Notes under the pieces: generated by a model
Database searches by the model: none
What the model saw: the letters and a program-made list of their open reading frames with translations, nothing else
What the model was told of the DNA's origin: nothing
Source: CAYNYI01 sp964401455
GTDB taxonomy: Bacteria; Fibrobacterota; OXYB2-FULL-49-7; CAYNYI01
Reading direction: 5' to 3'
Assembly: GCA_964401455.1 (NCBI GenBank)
Contig: CAYNYI010000004.1
Location: forward strand, 1 to 57,978
Length of the DNA stretch: 57,978 nt
Shown here: in pieces, positions 36,072 through 46,350 of the stretch
Position numbering within the stretch: the first letter of the stretch is position 1
How the letters are laid out: every line of letters begins with the position of its first letter
Translations under genes and position numbers: made by a program

Positions 36072-39000
36072 TCAATCTCCTTTTTCGTTTCTTCTACTTT
36101 CCCCGTCTATGAAGGTGCGAAACGGAAAGCGGAGGCTTCCGTCCAGCCGGAGGTTTCTGATGCCGGCGGGGTCAAACCCGCCGTAGGCGGGATCAAAAAA
36201 ATCATAACCCAACCCAAACTGAAAAACACTTCCAAGCTGATATTCCAGACCTATAGACTGCCTTATTCCCTCAACAAAAGACTCTTCTCCCCCCAGTGAG
36301 TCCCGCATTGAAAGAGAGCCGGAATATTTGAGAAACAGACTTCTTGTTAGGTATTTGCCCACAACTACGCTGGAATTTTTCAGGATTTCTCTGGCAAGCC
36401 TGTTTCTGCTGATCCCGGCAGTACTCTCGCCATAGAAAGTAGAGTCAAATATCGAGGATGTAACATAATTAATTCCCATATCAGATTCAATTTTAAATAT
36501 CTCGGGAGCATATGCTTCCATACCGACCGACCTGAATATTCTTCGCGAACTCTTAATCGCGAATTGCTCAATAGGCTGAATGACTTTCCGGCTCATATTT
36601 GTGAGGCTGCTACCGGCCATTTTGCCTATGATGGCCCCTCCCTGACGCAATGCGTTCTCCGGAACGCTGCTTTCCTGTCCTTCTTTTTTTTCAAAACCGA
36701 GCAATTTAAGAAAAACACTCGACTGAGGTTCTTCAAGACCGGTCACAAAGTCACGGTTGCCAACCACAACTAGCCTCCACTTGCTGAATCTGCCCTTTTC
36801 GTATTCCGCACCTGTTTCAGGGTCATGGAACATCATTTTCAGTTCTATCCGCTCATTAAAGCCCTCTGAGTTTCTCCAGTTATAATACGCGGAAGCGGAC
36901 ATAACCGGACGTTTATCCATCCCGTCCATTTCCAGGGTTATTTCATCAACATCCCAGAAAAGTCCGTAATGAAAGATTTTACCCCGCCTGGAAAAACAGT
37001 TTCCCATAACCCTGAGCCCATCTTTCTTACGAATTCCGCGAACTTTTATTTCAGAACCGGGAGAGACATTCGCTTCAACAAATGGATAAGTAAAAATCCC
37101 TTTCTGGACCTCATACTCATAAAAGTAAACCATATTTCTGCCTGCCTTAATATCGAGGCGCCAGTTAATGAAAGAGGCCGGATCTTTTTTCTTTTTCTTT
37201 TTCTTTGGCGGCGGGAATGTAAAACGGGCATTATCCGGTATTATTCTTCCCGCTACAACCGGGTTTTCCAGAGGGCCGGCAAAGCAAAAATATTCCCTCC
37301 CTTCGTTTCCTTCCGGAGTGATATTACCAACCGCGTCTCTTTTCATGAAAACCGGAATATTCATAGTGAGCCCGCCGTGTTCAGGAGGAATAAGCCTGAA
37401 CACACCCAGACTCACACCCAGCGAGGGAATATCAAGGGGTTTAAGACCTTTCTCCGCCTCGGTATTTATAATGGTAAACTTTTCCCCGTCATTATCGGCA
37501 TCGATCCTGACAGAGACAAAACCCCTACGGGTAACCGAAACATCAAGCGAATCAATGAGAACCCCGTCCTCTGAGGGGAGAAAAGTCTTGAGGAAAATCC
37601 GGCACTCTCTTCCGGATTTATTTTTTATCGCACCACGCCTTAAGAACAGGTTTCCGGGAGTTCCTACAAAGTTCATCCGTCCTTTGAGATGAATGAAACT
37701 CTGGTTTTCAATTACACCTACAAGGGGAGCGAAGTCTCTCATTATATTACCATCGAAACTCATTGTTATATTTAATGATTTGTCAGTCTCTGAAGCACCT
37801 CCAAACATATACTCGGAGGGGAATTCGCCCGAAGCGCCGTACTGGACACCGTCGCTTCTTGCCGAAAATTTTATTATCTTCATATTCTCGCCGTTGCCGG
37901 AAAGCCGGCATGATAAATCATTCAGTTTTAATTTTCCTAAACGAAGGCCGTCGGCTTCAATCTTAACACGATTTGAGACTTTCCCCTCTGAACCGGTATA
38001 GTCGAGGCTTCCTGACGCTAGTCCTTCCAGACCGCTTAGAGGACCTTTGACTATTGAGCCTATAAGGCCGAGGTCTATTTTATTCCAGTTGAGCCTGCCA
38101 CTTATGCGCTGCCGGGACCATAAAAAATCAGAGAAAGCAATTTTCTTTTCTTTTCCGGCAAAAAGAGTGCCCTTCGAGATACTTAAATAGCCTGAAGAAA
38201 ATTTTAAATCTGTGGAAGCTGATATACGTTCGCCGGCAGCCTCTCCCGAGAGAGAGAGCCTGCCGGAAATCAGGGGTGATTTTCTGGTACCCGAAAGATA
38301 AAAAAGAAAACCGAGATCTCCCGTTGGAAGATCTTTCTGCTTCAATCCGGCAACACCGAATATTTTTGAGAGAGTTATGTCTTTAGAATACAGCCGCCCG
38401 TCTATTTGCTCCAAAGTATCTTTCGGGATAAAAATTTCGCCCTTAATTCCGCCGGCATCCTCAATATCAATATTAAGCCCCTTTTCCGGAACTTTTTTTG
38501 AGTTTAAAAGAATATTCAATTTTAGAGGCTCTCCGTTCAACACAAAGTTATCCGATTCCAGTATGCCGGAATACTTTCCGGCAGAGCCGGAAACGGAAAA
38601 AACCATCGCAGCATCGACCCTTCGGCCGTTTCCTTTAAGCGCGCCATTTAAAGAAATATTTTTTTCTGAAGCTTTCAGAGAAAACTCCCCGTTCAGTTTT
38701 ACCGAAGAAGAAGAAACAAGAGGAACGGAGGGGCCGAAATATCTTTCGAAACCGACTATGTTCCCTGAAAGATTCATTGACTTTTTTTGCGGGGAAATAA
38801 CCCCGTTGAATTTTTGAGAATAGTCAGTGAAACCTCCGCTTATTTTTATTCTTTCTTTGTTTCCCGCAGCTTTAAATCCAAGTCTTCCAAACTCTGTCTT
38901 ATTCCGGGAAAACTCTGCGAGATTTGTATTAACACGCACTTCTGCTTCTTTTAAAGAACCGGAGATAAAAGCATTCACTCCGCCTCTCCATTTAAAAGAC

Positions 39001-40289
39001 AGGTATTCTCCGCTGCCATACAGATCCACCTTTATCTTTTCTTTTCCGGACGCCGAACCCGAATCTACCGGAAGCGAACCGGAAAGACTGCCCTTCATGC
39101 CGTTAAGGACAAAGCTTCCTCCCCGCACTTTAAAGACACCGCCTCTAAAACCGCCGCTGAGCAAGATATCTTCAAAAAGGAAACCATCCTGCCCCGCTCT
39201 CGCGGACTCTATGCCGAAATCAAAAACCAGACTGTCTGCCGGGCCTTTAATATCAACTTCGGCGGAGAACTTACCGAAAGGAAGAGTTTCGGCTTTTCCG
39301 CGGGATAAAAGGGTGGATACTGACCGGATCGGAAATCCCTCATGATTATATTTTAAATCGGGCTCAAGATTACCTACTTTTCCCGCGCTTCCGGTAAGGG
39401 AAAAAGGGGCTTCTTCGAATTTACCTTCTATCCTTATAACGTCGGCGATTGAGCTGTCAATCCGGACCGAAGCGTTCAGTTCAGAAATCCGAAGAGAATC
39501 CTCAAGGGGAAAAACCAATAATTCACCGCCGGTTACTTCCGCAAGACCGTTTATTTCTGGTTCTCCATCCGTTTTTTTTGAAATATTAAAATCGAGCAAG
39601 ACCTCACCTTTATCTATTAAAAGGCTGCGCCCAAGAACTAATGACTCCTTTATTTCTCCCGTGCCCATTTTAATGCTGACATCATATTCATCGGCCAGAT
39701 CGCTGATCGATCCGGAAATAGCGGCCGGATAATCGGAGCCGAAAAACCGGCCCTTAAAATGGAACCTGTTTTTTTGTAACTCCATATTTATAGAACCGTT
39801 TATACCGCTAAATTCAGAAACTTTCACAGAATCATATACAAAGGAAATCTGCCCGTCAAAAATGGAAAGCTGCTCTACCGGGAAACCGGACAAATCGACT
39901 TGCGGCATGACAAAAGCGGATCCCCCTCCACCCCGCAGAAAAATTTTCATATGGGGACTCACTATTTTAATCGCGGTCACTGCCTCGGCCGCAGAAAAGC
40001 CGCTCTTAAAAAAGCGGACCGGCGAATAATCAATAATAATACCGGCAACACTAAGATATTCTTCACCCTCAGGGTTAAGCATGTTGAGCCCGACAACCCT
40101 GAAATTACCGAACCCGAGTTCTATTTTCTCAATACCTCCGATGCCTTCTATAAAAGGAGCAACTCTGGACAATAAATACGTAGAGACCTTTTTATTAATT
40201 TGAACAAGGTTCCAAAAATGATAAAAGGAAAGCAGGCCGAAGGATACCGAGAGCATAGCTATCAGTATCCATTTAAAGAAGATCTTCAT
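36072..40289 (-). CDS. tamB: TamB/AsmA-like inner-membrane-anchored translocation protein
   Basis: The 1405-residue protein has one N-terminal membrane helix (about 5-27) and then a very long periplasmic region rich in beta strands, as in AsmA/TamB lipid-bridge proteins. The last about 350 residues match the TamB/DUF490 C-terminal domain (around GPLENPVVAGRIIPDNARFT and a FEKKEGQ segment). Proteins of this type act with an Omp85 protein or move phospholipids to the outer membrane. Its place directly upstream of bamA fits either role. It follows clpC by 29 nt. Confidence 0.88.
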   Translation of the reverse strand: MKIFFKWILIAMLSVSFGLLSFYHFWNLVQINKKVSTYLLSRVAPFIEGIGGIEKIELGFGNFRVVGLNMLNPEGEEYLSVAGIIIDYSPVRFFKSGFSAAEAVTAIKIVSPHMKIFLRGGGGSAFVMPQVDLSGFPVEQLSIFDGQISFVYDSVKVSEFSGINGSINMELQKNRFHFKGRFFGSDYPAAISGSISDLADEYDVSIKMGTGEIKESLVLGRSLLIDKGEVLLDFNISKKTDGEPEINGLAEVTGGELLVFPLEDSLRISELNASVRIDSSIADVIRIEGKFEEAPFSLTGSAGKVGNLEPDLKYNHEGFPIRSVSTLLSRGKAETLPFGKFSAEVDIKGPADSLVFDFGIESARAGQDGFLFEDILLSGGFRGGVFKVRGGSFVLNGMKGSLSGSLPVDSGSASGKEKIKVDLYGSGEYLSFKWRGGVNAFISGSLKEAEVRVNTNLAEFSRNKTEFGRLGFKAAGNKERIKISGGFTDYSQKFNGVISPQKKSMNLSGNIVGFERYFGPSVPLVSSSSVKLNGEFSLKASEKNISLNGALKGNGRRVDAAMVFSVSGSAGKYSGILESDNFVLNGEPLKLNILLNSKKVPEKGLNIDIEDAGGIKGEIFIPKDTLEQIDGRLYSKDITLSKIFGVAGLKQKDLPTGDLGFLFYLSGTRKSPLISGRLSLSGEAAGERISASTDLKFSSGYLSISKGTLFAGKEKKIAFSDFLWSRQRISGRLNWNKIDLGLIGSIVKGPLSGLEGLASGSLDYTGSEGKVSNRVKIEADGLRLGKLKLNDLSCRLSGNGENMKIIKFSARSDGVQYGASGEFPSEYMFGGASETDKSLNITMSFDGNIMRDFAPLVGVIENQSFIHLKGRMNFVGTPGNLFLRRGAIKNKSGRECRIFLKTFLPSEDGVLIDSLDVSVTRRGFVSVRIDADNDGEKFTIINTEAEKGLKPLDIPSLGVSLGVFRLIPPEHGGLTMNIPVFMKRDAVGNITPEGNEGREYFCFAGPLENPVVAGRIIPDNARFTFPPPKKKKKKKDPASFINWRLDIKAGRNMVYFYEYEVQKGIFTYPFVEANVSPGSEIKVRGIRKKDGLRVMGNCFSRRGKIFHYGLFWDVDEITLEMDGMDKRPVMSASAYYNWRNSEGFNERIELKMMFHDPETGAEYEKGRFSKWRLVVVGNRDFVTGLEEPQSSVFLKLLGFEKKEGQESSVPENALRQGGAIIGKMAGSSLTNMSRKVIQPIEQFAIKSSRRIFRSVGMEAYAPEIFKIESDMGINYVTSSIFDSTFYGESTAGISRNRLAREILKNSSVVVGKYLTRSLFLKYSGSLSMRDSLGGEESFVEGIRQSIGLEYQLGSVFQFGLGYDFFDPAYGGFDPAGIRNLRLDGSLRFPFRTFIDGESRRNEKGD

Positions 40290-40318
40290 AAACTATACGG
40301 CACCTTTATAGAAATCCG

Positions 40319-42793
40319 TCAGCCGTTTTTATATACAAGCTCCCCGTCTTTTTCATCGACTTCGATCACAGCGCCGTCTGAGAAATGCCCCTTTAAAAAT
40401 TCTTCGGCAAGTTTGTCCTCAAGAAATTTTTGCATAGTCCTTCTGAGAGGTCTGGCCCCCAGTGTCTGATCATAATCAACATCAACAAGAAACTTCTTGG
40501 CATTTTCGGAAAGTTTGATGGTGACATCGCGCTCAGAAAGCCTTTCCTCAATTTCACGAAGAAGTATATCGATAATTCTCATCATATCCTCTTTATCAAG
40601 AGAACGGAAGACGATAGTTTCGTCAATTCTGTTTAAAAACTCGGGATTGAAGACTTTCCTAATCTCATCCATCACCTTACCCTTCATCTTATCGTAGTCA
40701 TCATCCTTGTTTGAAGGGCCGAATCCCATAGATCCGCCTTTTTTAATATTGCGGGTCCCGACATTGGAAGTCATAATAATAATGGTATTTCTAAAATTAA
40801 CCTTTCTTCCATAACTGTCGGTAAGGATGCCGTCATCGAGAATCTGAAGAAGTATATTAAAAACATCGGGATGCGCTTTCTCAATTTCATCAAGGAGCAC
40901 AACTGAATAAGACTTTTTCCTGATTTTTTCCGAAAGCTGACCGCCCTCTTCATAACCGACATATCCCGGAGGAGCTCCAACCAGACGGGATACAGCGAAT
41001 TTCTCCATATATTCACTCATATCAATCCGTACAAGCGCGTCTTCGGTGTGAAAAAGAAACTTAGCGAGAGTTTTCGCCAGTTCGGTCTTTCCTACACCCG
41101 TAGGCCCAAGAAATATAAAAGAGCCCACAGGACGCTTGCTGCTGTGAAGTCCGGCCCGGGAGCGCCTTATTGATTTAGCAATGGCGGTTATCGCGGGGTC
41201 CTGACCAATAATACTCTTTTCAAGCTCACTCTCCATTCTGAGAAGTCCTTCAGACTCTTCTTTCTTGAGACTGGTGAGAGGAATACCTGTCATTTTGGAA
41301 AGAACTTCGGCGATAATTTCCTCATCCACTTCGAGGATTTCCTCTTTTTTCTTTTCGCGCCACTGACGTTTCATATCCTCAAACTCAAGAGAACGCTTTT
41401 CCTGCGTATCCCGGTATGAAGCGGCTTTTTCAAATTCCTGATTCTCAACAGCCTTTTCTTTTTCCGACATTATTTCCATAAGCTCTTTTTCTTTTTCCCT
41501 TATATAATCGGGAATTTCAAGGCTGCTCAGCCTGAGCCTCGCCCCGGCCTCGTCAATTATATCAATAGCCTTATCGGGAAGGAAACGGTCGCTCAGATAA
41601 CGTTCCGACATGCGCACCGCGGACTCAAGCGCGGTTTCTGTATATACCACCTTATGATGATCCTGATAACTATCCTTGAGCCCTTTCATTATCAGGATAC
41701 TCTCCGGAACACTCGGCGGATCGACCATTATGGTCTGGAAGCGCCGCTCAAGCGCCCCGTCTTTTTCTATATGCTTGCGGTACTCGTCAAGAGTTGTAGC
41801 ACCGATACACTGAAGTTCACCCCTCGAAAGCGCGGGCTTGAATATATTGGAAGCATCGAGGCTTCCCTCGCTTCCTCCGGCACCGACAATAGTGTGGAGT
41901 TCGTCAATAAATATTATTGTGCTGTTGTCTTTCTGAAGCTCCACGAGCAGGGACTTAAGCCTTTCCTCAAACTGACCTCTGTATTTGGTACCCGCGACAA
42001 TCGTCGCCATATCAAGAGTAATTACTCTTTTATTTTCCAAAAGTTCCGGTATGTTTTTGGCAACTATTTTCTGCGCCAGACCTTCTACGATAGCGGTTTT
42101 ACCAACTCCCGGCTCACCTATCAGGACAGGATTGTTCTTCTTGCGTCGGGATAGTATCTGAATAACCCGTTCTATTTCTTTTTCTCTCCCGATTATAGGG
42201 TCGAGCTTTCCCGATTTCGCCATAGCGGTAAGATCTCTGCCGAAATGGTCAAGGAAGGGCGTTTTGGTTTTTTTCTTCTGACCGGGAATGCCTCCGGCTG
42301 CGCCGCCAAACGGAGAAAAACCGGCCGCTTCATCGCCCTGGTCCGCGGGGTCACCGCCTTTAAGTATGCGTTCTATTTCTTCTTTTACTCTTTCGTATTC
42401 AACACCCATTGCCGAAAGCGCATTTGCCGCCGCGCTTTCTTTATCGTGCATCAGTGCGAGAAGAAGATGTTCTGTACCAATATATTTGAGACTCATATTG
42501 CGGGCTTCCTGCGCGGCAATTTCGAGTACCTTTTTCGCTCTGGGAGTAAAAGGAAGCATCTGGCCGAGAGTCATCATTCCGCCGGAAGTCGAGATTGATT
42601 TTTCTATTGATTTGGAAAGCTCTTCCATTTCAACATCAAGGCTTTTAAGGACCGCGACCGCGACCCCGTCGCCTTCTCTTATAAGCCCCAGAAGCAGGTG
42701 TTCCGTGCCGACATAATCATTGCCGAATTTAACAGATTCTTCCCTCGCAAGCTGCATTACCTTTTTTACTCTGTCCGTAAACATACCATTCAT
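40319..42793 (-). CDS. clpC: ATP-dependent protease ATPase subunit ClpC
   Basis: The 824-residue AAA+ unfoldase has a double Clp_N domain (1-145, FTDRVKKVMQLAREE and GTEHLLLGLI), a first AAA module (GEPGVGKTAIVEG), a middle UVR/coiled-coil segment (EKEKELMEIMSEKEKAVENQ), a second AAA module (GPTGVGKTELAK) and a C-terminal D2 domain. ClpC feeds substrates to ClpP, including arginine-phosphorylated proteins marked by McsB. The ATG has GGAGG 9 nt upstream. It lies directly after mcsA-mcsB, the classic partners, but no ctsR repressor gene is present. Confidence 0.96.
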   Translation of the reverse strand: MNGMFTDRVKKVMQLAREESVKFGNDYVGTEHLLLGLIREGDGVAVAVLKSLDVEMEELSKSIEKSISTSGGMMTLGQMLPFTPRAKKVLEIAAQEARNMSLKYIGTEHLLLALMHDKESAAANALSAMGVEYERVKEEIERILKGGDPADQGDEAAGFSPFGGAAGGIPGQKKKTKTPFLDHFGRDLTAMAKSGKLDPIIGREKEIERVIQILSRRKKNNPVLIGEPGVGKTAIVEGLAQKIVAKNIPELLENKRVITLDMATIVAGTKYRGQFEERLKSLLVELQKDNSTIIFIDELHTIVGAGGSEGSLDASNIFKPALSRGELQCIGATTLDEYRKHIEKDGALERRFQTIMVDPPSVPESILIMKGLKDSYQDHHKVVYTETALESAVRMSERYLSDRFLPDKAIDIIDEAGARLRLSSLEIPDYIREKEKELMEIMSEKEKAVENQEFEKAASYRDTQEKRSLEFEDMKRQWREKKKEEILEVDEEIIAEVLSKMTGIPLTSLKKEESEGLLRMESELEKSIIGQDPAITAIAKSIRRSRAGLHSSKRPVGSFIFLGPTGVGKTELAKTLAKFLFHTEDALVRIDMSEYMEKFAVSRLVGAPPGYVGYEEGGQLSEKIRKKSYSVVLLDEIEKAHPDVFNILLQILDDGILTDSYGRKVNFRNTIIIMTSNVGTRNIKKGGSMGFGPSNKDDDYDKMKGKVMDEIRKVFNPEFLNRIDETIVFRSLDKEDMMRIIDILLREIEERLSERDVTIKLSENAKKFLVDVDYDQTLGARPLRRTMQKFLEDKLAEEFLKGHFSDGAVIEVDEKDGELVYKNG

Positions 42794-42833
42794 AAATTAA
42801 ATCCTCCATTAGTATTTCTCATATAAAATATTT

Positions 42834-43892
42834 TCATTCACCTGTATATTTCAATGTTTCTCTTACCATTCGAGCTCTTACAAAATCTCTTTCAGTTTCA
42901 TCCATTTCGCATCCGTTTAATTTCTGGAGATGCCCGACCTGAGCGAGGACCAGCATTTCATTAAGGTCCTGTATCTTCAAACTCTTGAAAAAACCGAGAG
43001 AAGCTCCCAGTTTTATTGACGAAAAATGCTCCATAAATTCTCTCGACGAAAGAGTCCTGGCGTTTTCAAGTATCCCGAGAGCCCTGTAAACCGTATCCTC
43101 GGTTTTAACACGGGCGTCCTTCATAAGAAAATCCCGGGCATCCTTTTCATAATTCAGGAGCTGCACTGTAATTCTGTCAATCATATCGACTATCGTATCC
43201 TCGTTTTTCCCGAGGGTATTCTGATTGGATATCTGAAATATATTACCAAGCGCCTCGGTGCCTTCTCCGTAAAACCCCCTTACAGAGAAACCTATTTTTA
43301 AAATTCCGTTAAAGACCTTGCTTATGGACCTGGTCAACACCAGAGCCGGCAGATGCACAAGAACGGATGCCCGCAGACCGGTTCCCACATTTGTCGGACA
43401 GGCAGTAAGATAACCGAATCTCTCAGAGAAAGCGTAGTCAAAGAGTCCGGCGGTTTTCTTGTCCAGTTCCTCCGCTTCGCGGAATGCCTCTTTGAGTTGA
43501 AAACCGGACATTATAACCTGCATCCGCAGATGATCTTCCTCATTAATCATCACTCCGGATTTCTCACTTCCCGATACAAGGCAGCCCCGCGCGCCTCCTG
43601 AGTTGGCGAGATCAAAACTTATAATATGCCTCTCAACAAGGACATTACGGACTACGGGTTTCTCGACTTCAAGATCAAAAAAAAAGGGGTTTTTAAAAAG
43701 CTTTTCCTCTAACATTTTGCCGGAGACTTTTTCAAGCTGTTCTTTCTTTTCGGAGGGGGTAAGGAGATGGGTAAACTTCTTTTCTCTGAAATTTCTGGCA
43801 AGCCTTACCCTGCTCGAAAGTACATTCCCTGATTCGGGTCCGGAAGCAGAAAGCCACTGTGGAGGATTTTTAACGAGTCTTTCAATTTTCAC
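42834..43892 (-). CDS. mcsB: Protein arginine kinase McsB
   Basis: The 352-residue ATP:guanido phosphotransferase-family kinase phosphorylates arginines on misfolded proteins and targets them to ClpCP. Signatures are SSRVRLARNF near the start, NEEDHLRMQ for ATP and metal, and CPTNVGTGLRASVLVHLPAL. GTG at 43892 is chosen: AGGGGG lies 8 nt upstream and homologues begin at this KIERLV region; a longer reading would run backwards into mcsA. It overlaps mcsA by 11 nt. No separate phosphatase is visible. Confidence 0.93.
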   Translation of the reverse strand: MKIERLVKNPPQWLSASGPESGNVLSSRVRLARNFREKKFTHLLTPSEKKEQLEKVSGKMLEEKLFKNPFFFDLEVEKPVVRNVLVERHIISFDLANSGGARGCLVSGSEKSGVMINEEDHLRMQVIMSGFQLKEAFREAEELDKKTAGLFDYAFSERFGYLTACPTNVGTGLRASVLVHLPALVLTRSISKVFNGILKIGFSVRGFYGEGTEALGNIFQISNQNTLGKNEDTIVDMIDRITVQLLNYEKDARDFLMKDARVKTEDTVYRALGILENARTLSSREFMEHFSSIKLGASLGFFKSLKIQDLNEMLVLAQVGHLQKLNGCEMDETERDFVRARMVRETLKYTGE

Positions 43893-44421
43893 CCGCAGAT
43901 CCCCCTTTCTGCTTTCCCGCCGTCGATTCCATATTCCTGATAGTGTCCCTGATGCGGGCCGCATGCTCATAGTCCTCGCACTCAATGGCTATTCGAAGAG
44001 CATCCTTTAGCTCTGCCACGGTCTTTTCGCCGGAAGGGCCGCAGAGTTTACCGTCCGGTGTTTTACCGGTATGATAATCGGCTCCCTGTATTTTAGACAA
44101 TAACGATGAGAGAGGGGTTTCGAAAGCTTTGAAGCACTCACTACATCCGAGCTTTCCTTTTAATTTGAATTCCGAATACAGAATTCCGCAGTTCGGACAT
44201 TTAAGTTCTTCTTCAAAAGATGTTTTATTGGAAAGATCGGACATAAAATCACCGAGAAAATCTTTCTGGATCGGCTCCGGAGAATGAGCGGTCATTTCAG
44301 GAGCTTTGAAACCACGTTTTTCGGCACAATTGCGGCACAAATTAAGCGAGGTCTTATCTCCGTTAATTATCTGAGTAAATTGAATCACGGCGTCTTCTTT
44401 GTGACAGTCGCTGCACTTCAT
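43882..44421 (-). CDS. mcsA: McsA-type zinc protein, activator of McsB
   Basis: The 179-residue protein has four CxxC pairs in two zinc modules (CSDC and CRNC in 1-40; CPNC and CSEC around 80-105) and a C-terminal UVR helix (LKDALRIAIECEDYEHAARIRD), as in McsA. McsA binds and activates McsB and, in Firmicutes, tunes the heat-shock repressor CtsR. Its ATG overlaps the lolD stop (ATGA) and its end overlaps mcsB by 11 nt. Confidence 0.92.
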   Translation of the reverse strand: MKCSDCHKEDAVIQFTQIINGDKTSLNLCRNCAEKRGFKAPEMTAHSPEPIQKDFLGDFMSDLSNKTSFEEELKCPNCGILYSEFKLKGKLGCSECFKAFETPLSSLLSKIQGADYHTGKTPDGKLCGPSGEKTVAELKDALRIAIECEDYEHAARIRDTIRNMESTAGKQKGGSAGEN

Positions 44422-45107
44422 ATTATTTTTCCCTCTTCAAGATGAAAATGGTCCTTCGAAATCTCAAGGGCTTTTTCATCATGCGAAACTATTATAAAGG
44501 AAACACCTGTACTCCTGTTCAGTTCCTGCATCAGCTCATACAGCATAGCGCTGTTTTTGCTGTCAAGGTTCCCGGTTGGTTCATCCGCCAGTACTGCCGC
44601 CGGGCTGTTGAAAAGAGACCGGGCAACCGCTGCCCGCTGCCTTTCTCCCCCCGAAAGTTTAGAAGGGACATGGCCGCTTCGACCCGAAAGCCCTACTTTT
44701 TCAAGCAGATCCATGGCTTTTTTCTCAAGCTGCTCTCCCGAGCCGCCGGCAATAAGCCCCGGCATCATAACATTCTCAAGCGCTGTGAATTCCGGAAGCA
44801 GATGATGAAACTGAAAAACAAAACCAATATTCTCGTTTCTGAATTTATCAAGTTTCTCTTCGGAAGCACTACGAAGCTCGAATTCCGAAAAATATTTGAC
44901 CGACCCCTCATCCGGACGTTCCAATGCGCCGAGAATATTAAGCAGAGTGGTTTTACCCGCTCCGGAGACACCCGTTATTACCGAGGCGGCCCCTTTCCTT
45001 ACAGTAAGATCAACCCCGTCAAGGACTTTCAGCTCCTCAGAAGACTCAAAATATGATTTCCGAAGCCCTCTGGCCTCCAGAACGGTTTCATCAGATAAAT
45101 TATTCAT
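44418..45107 (-). CDS. lolD: Lipoprotein-releasing ABC transporter ATP-binding protein LolD
   Basis: The 229-residue ATPase has Walker A GVSGAGKTT, LSGGERQRAAVARSL and VLADEPTGNLD. LolD powers extraction of outer-membrane lipoproteins from the inner membrane by LolC/E. The start at 45107 is chosen because it overlaps the lolC/E stop by 8 nt in the common coupled manner and begins just before the ABC domain; earlier in-frame starts lie inside the membrane-protein gene. Confidence 0.9.
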   Translation of the reverse strand: MNNLSDETVLEARGLRKSYFESSEELKVLDGVDLTVRKGAASVITGVSGAGKTTLLNILGALERPDEGSVKYFSEFELRSASEEKLDKFRNENIGFVFQFHHLLPEFTALENVMMPGLIAGGSGEQLEKKAMDLLEKVGLSGRSGHVPSKLSGGERQRAAVARSLFNSPAAVLADEPTGNLDSKNSAMLYELMQELNRSTGVSFIIVSHDEKALEISKDHFHLEEGKII

Positions 45108-46350
45108 AACGCAGGGCCTCCGCCGGATAAAGCTTCGAAGCTTTGAAAGCCGGATACACGGTCGCAAGAAAACATATAATATTGACTGCGGCTATAACCA
45201 CTACAATATCGACGGGTATTATTTTCACAGGTACGCTCGAAATAAAATATATGTCGCCGGGAAGAGGAATCAGGTTGAACTTAACCTGAAGAAAGCAGAG
45301 ACCCAGTCCGAGAAAAAGACCGGTAGCTGTCCCTATCAAACCAATCATTATGCCCTCGACCATGAAAATTTTTCTTATTACGCCTGTGCCCGCTCCCATA
45401 GACCTCAATATTCCGATTTCTCTGGTTTTTTCCATTACAGTCATTATAAGCGAACTTATTATATTGAAAGCCGCGACAAGGACAATCAGGCATATAACAA
45501 TAAAAACAACCCTCTTTTCCACCTTCATCCATGCGAAAAGAGTTTTATTCTGGGCTTTCCAGTCAAAAACATAGTGCGGGTAATCAACAACATCTTTTAC
45601 TGAAGCCGCCGTTTTTTCCGCGGTAAAAATATCCTTTGTTCTAAAATGAAGTCCCGTAACTCCGCCGTCCGTCTGAAACAGCTGTTTGGCCGGCTCAAGC
45701 CCTATATATCCCATCTGCGTATCATATTCATACATTCCGGTTTCAAAAATACCGGTAAGAACAAACTGCTTCATTTTCGGAGGATGAAAACTCATCAGGT
45801 CGTCTTTACTGTCGACTTTCAGGCTCATGAGGGTCAGCAGATCTCCAACCCCCGCCCGGATATGGTCTGCGAGGCCGTACCCCAGTATTATACCGGGAAG
45901 TTCTCTGTCCTTATAAGAAGCATTTCCAAGGTTAAATTCCCCGTAAACAATTTTATCTTCTATTTCAGTCACATATTTTTCTTTTTCGGGATGAATGCCT
46001 ATACAAAGGAAACCGTCCCTTACCGTTTTGGAGGATACAGCGGCTTTGTCCTGAATAAAAGGTGCGCCAGCCGTAACATCAGAAGCACAGTACTGAAGCA
46101 CAGTATCCAGGAGAGAATTATAATCCTTTATGATACCGTTATGATATTTCAAAACCTTAAAATGAGCATTGGTGCCGACAATACGGCTTCTTACCTCATC
46201 CTCAAATCCGTTCATTATTGACAATGCTATTATAAGAGCGGCTACACCGAGAGTAACGCCTCCGACTGACACATAAGTTATCGCGGAGATGAAACCGACC
46301 TTTCTTCTCGCGGAGAAATATCTTCTCGCTATGAAAAACTCAAATTTCAA
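45100..46350 (-). CDS. Lipoprotein-releasing membrane protein LolC/LolE family
   Basis: The 416-residue permease has a membrane helix near 20-45, a large periplasmic domain (about 50-270) and three C-terminal helices (about 275-400), the FtsX/MacB fold used by LolC and LolE. The N-terminus ARRYFSARRKVGFISAITYVS is typical. A single gene next to lolD suggests a homodimer (LolF-like) system; this is inference. The start is TTG at 46350, overlapping the lysS stop. Confidence 0.9.
   Translation of the reverse strand: MKFEFFIARRYFSARRKVGFISAITYVSVGGVTLGVAALIIALSIMNGFEDEVRSRIVGTNAHFKVLKYHNGIIKDYNSLLDTVLQYCASDVTAGAPFIQDKAAVSSKTVRDGFLCIGIHPEKEKYVTEIEDKIVYGEFNLGNASYKDRELPGIILGYGLADHIRAGVGDLLTLMSLKVDSKDDLMSFHPPKMKQFVLTGIFETGMYEYDTQMGYIGLEPAKQLFQTDGGVTGLHFRTKDIFTAEKTAASVKDVVDYPHYVFDWKAQNKTLFAWMKVEKRVVFIVICLIVLVAAFNIISSLIMTVMEKTREIGILRSMGAGTGVIRKIFMVEGIMIGLIGTATGLFLGLGLCFLQVKFNLIPLPGDIYFISSVPVKIIPVDIVVVIAAVNIICFLATVYPAFKASKLYPAEALRYE

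Noticed and set aside
43893..43985. A longer mcsB start giving 31 extra residues
   Set aside because: It overlaps mcsA coding sequence in another frame; the GTG at 43892 has a ribosome binding site and matches the family start.
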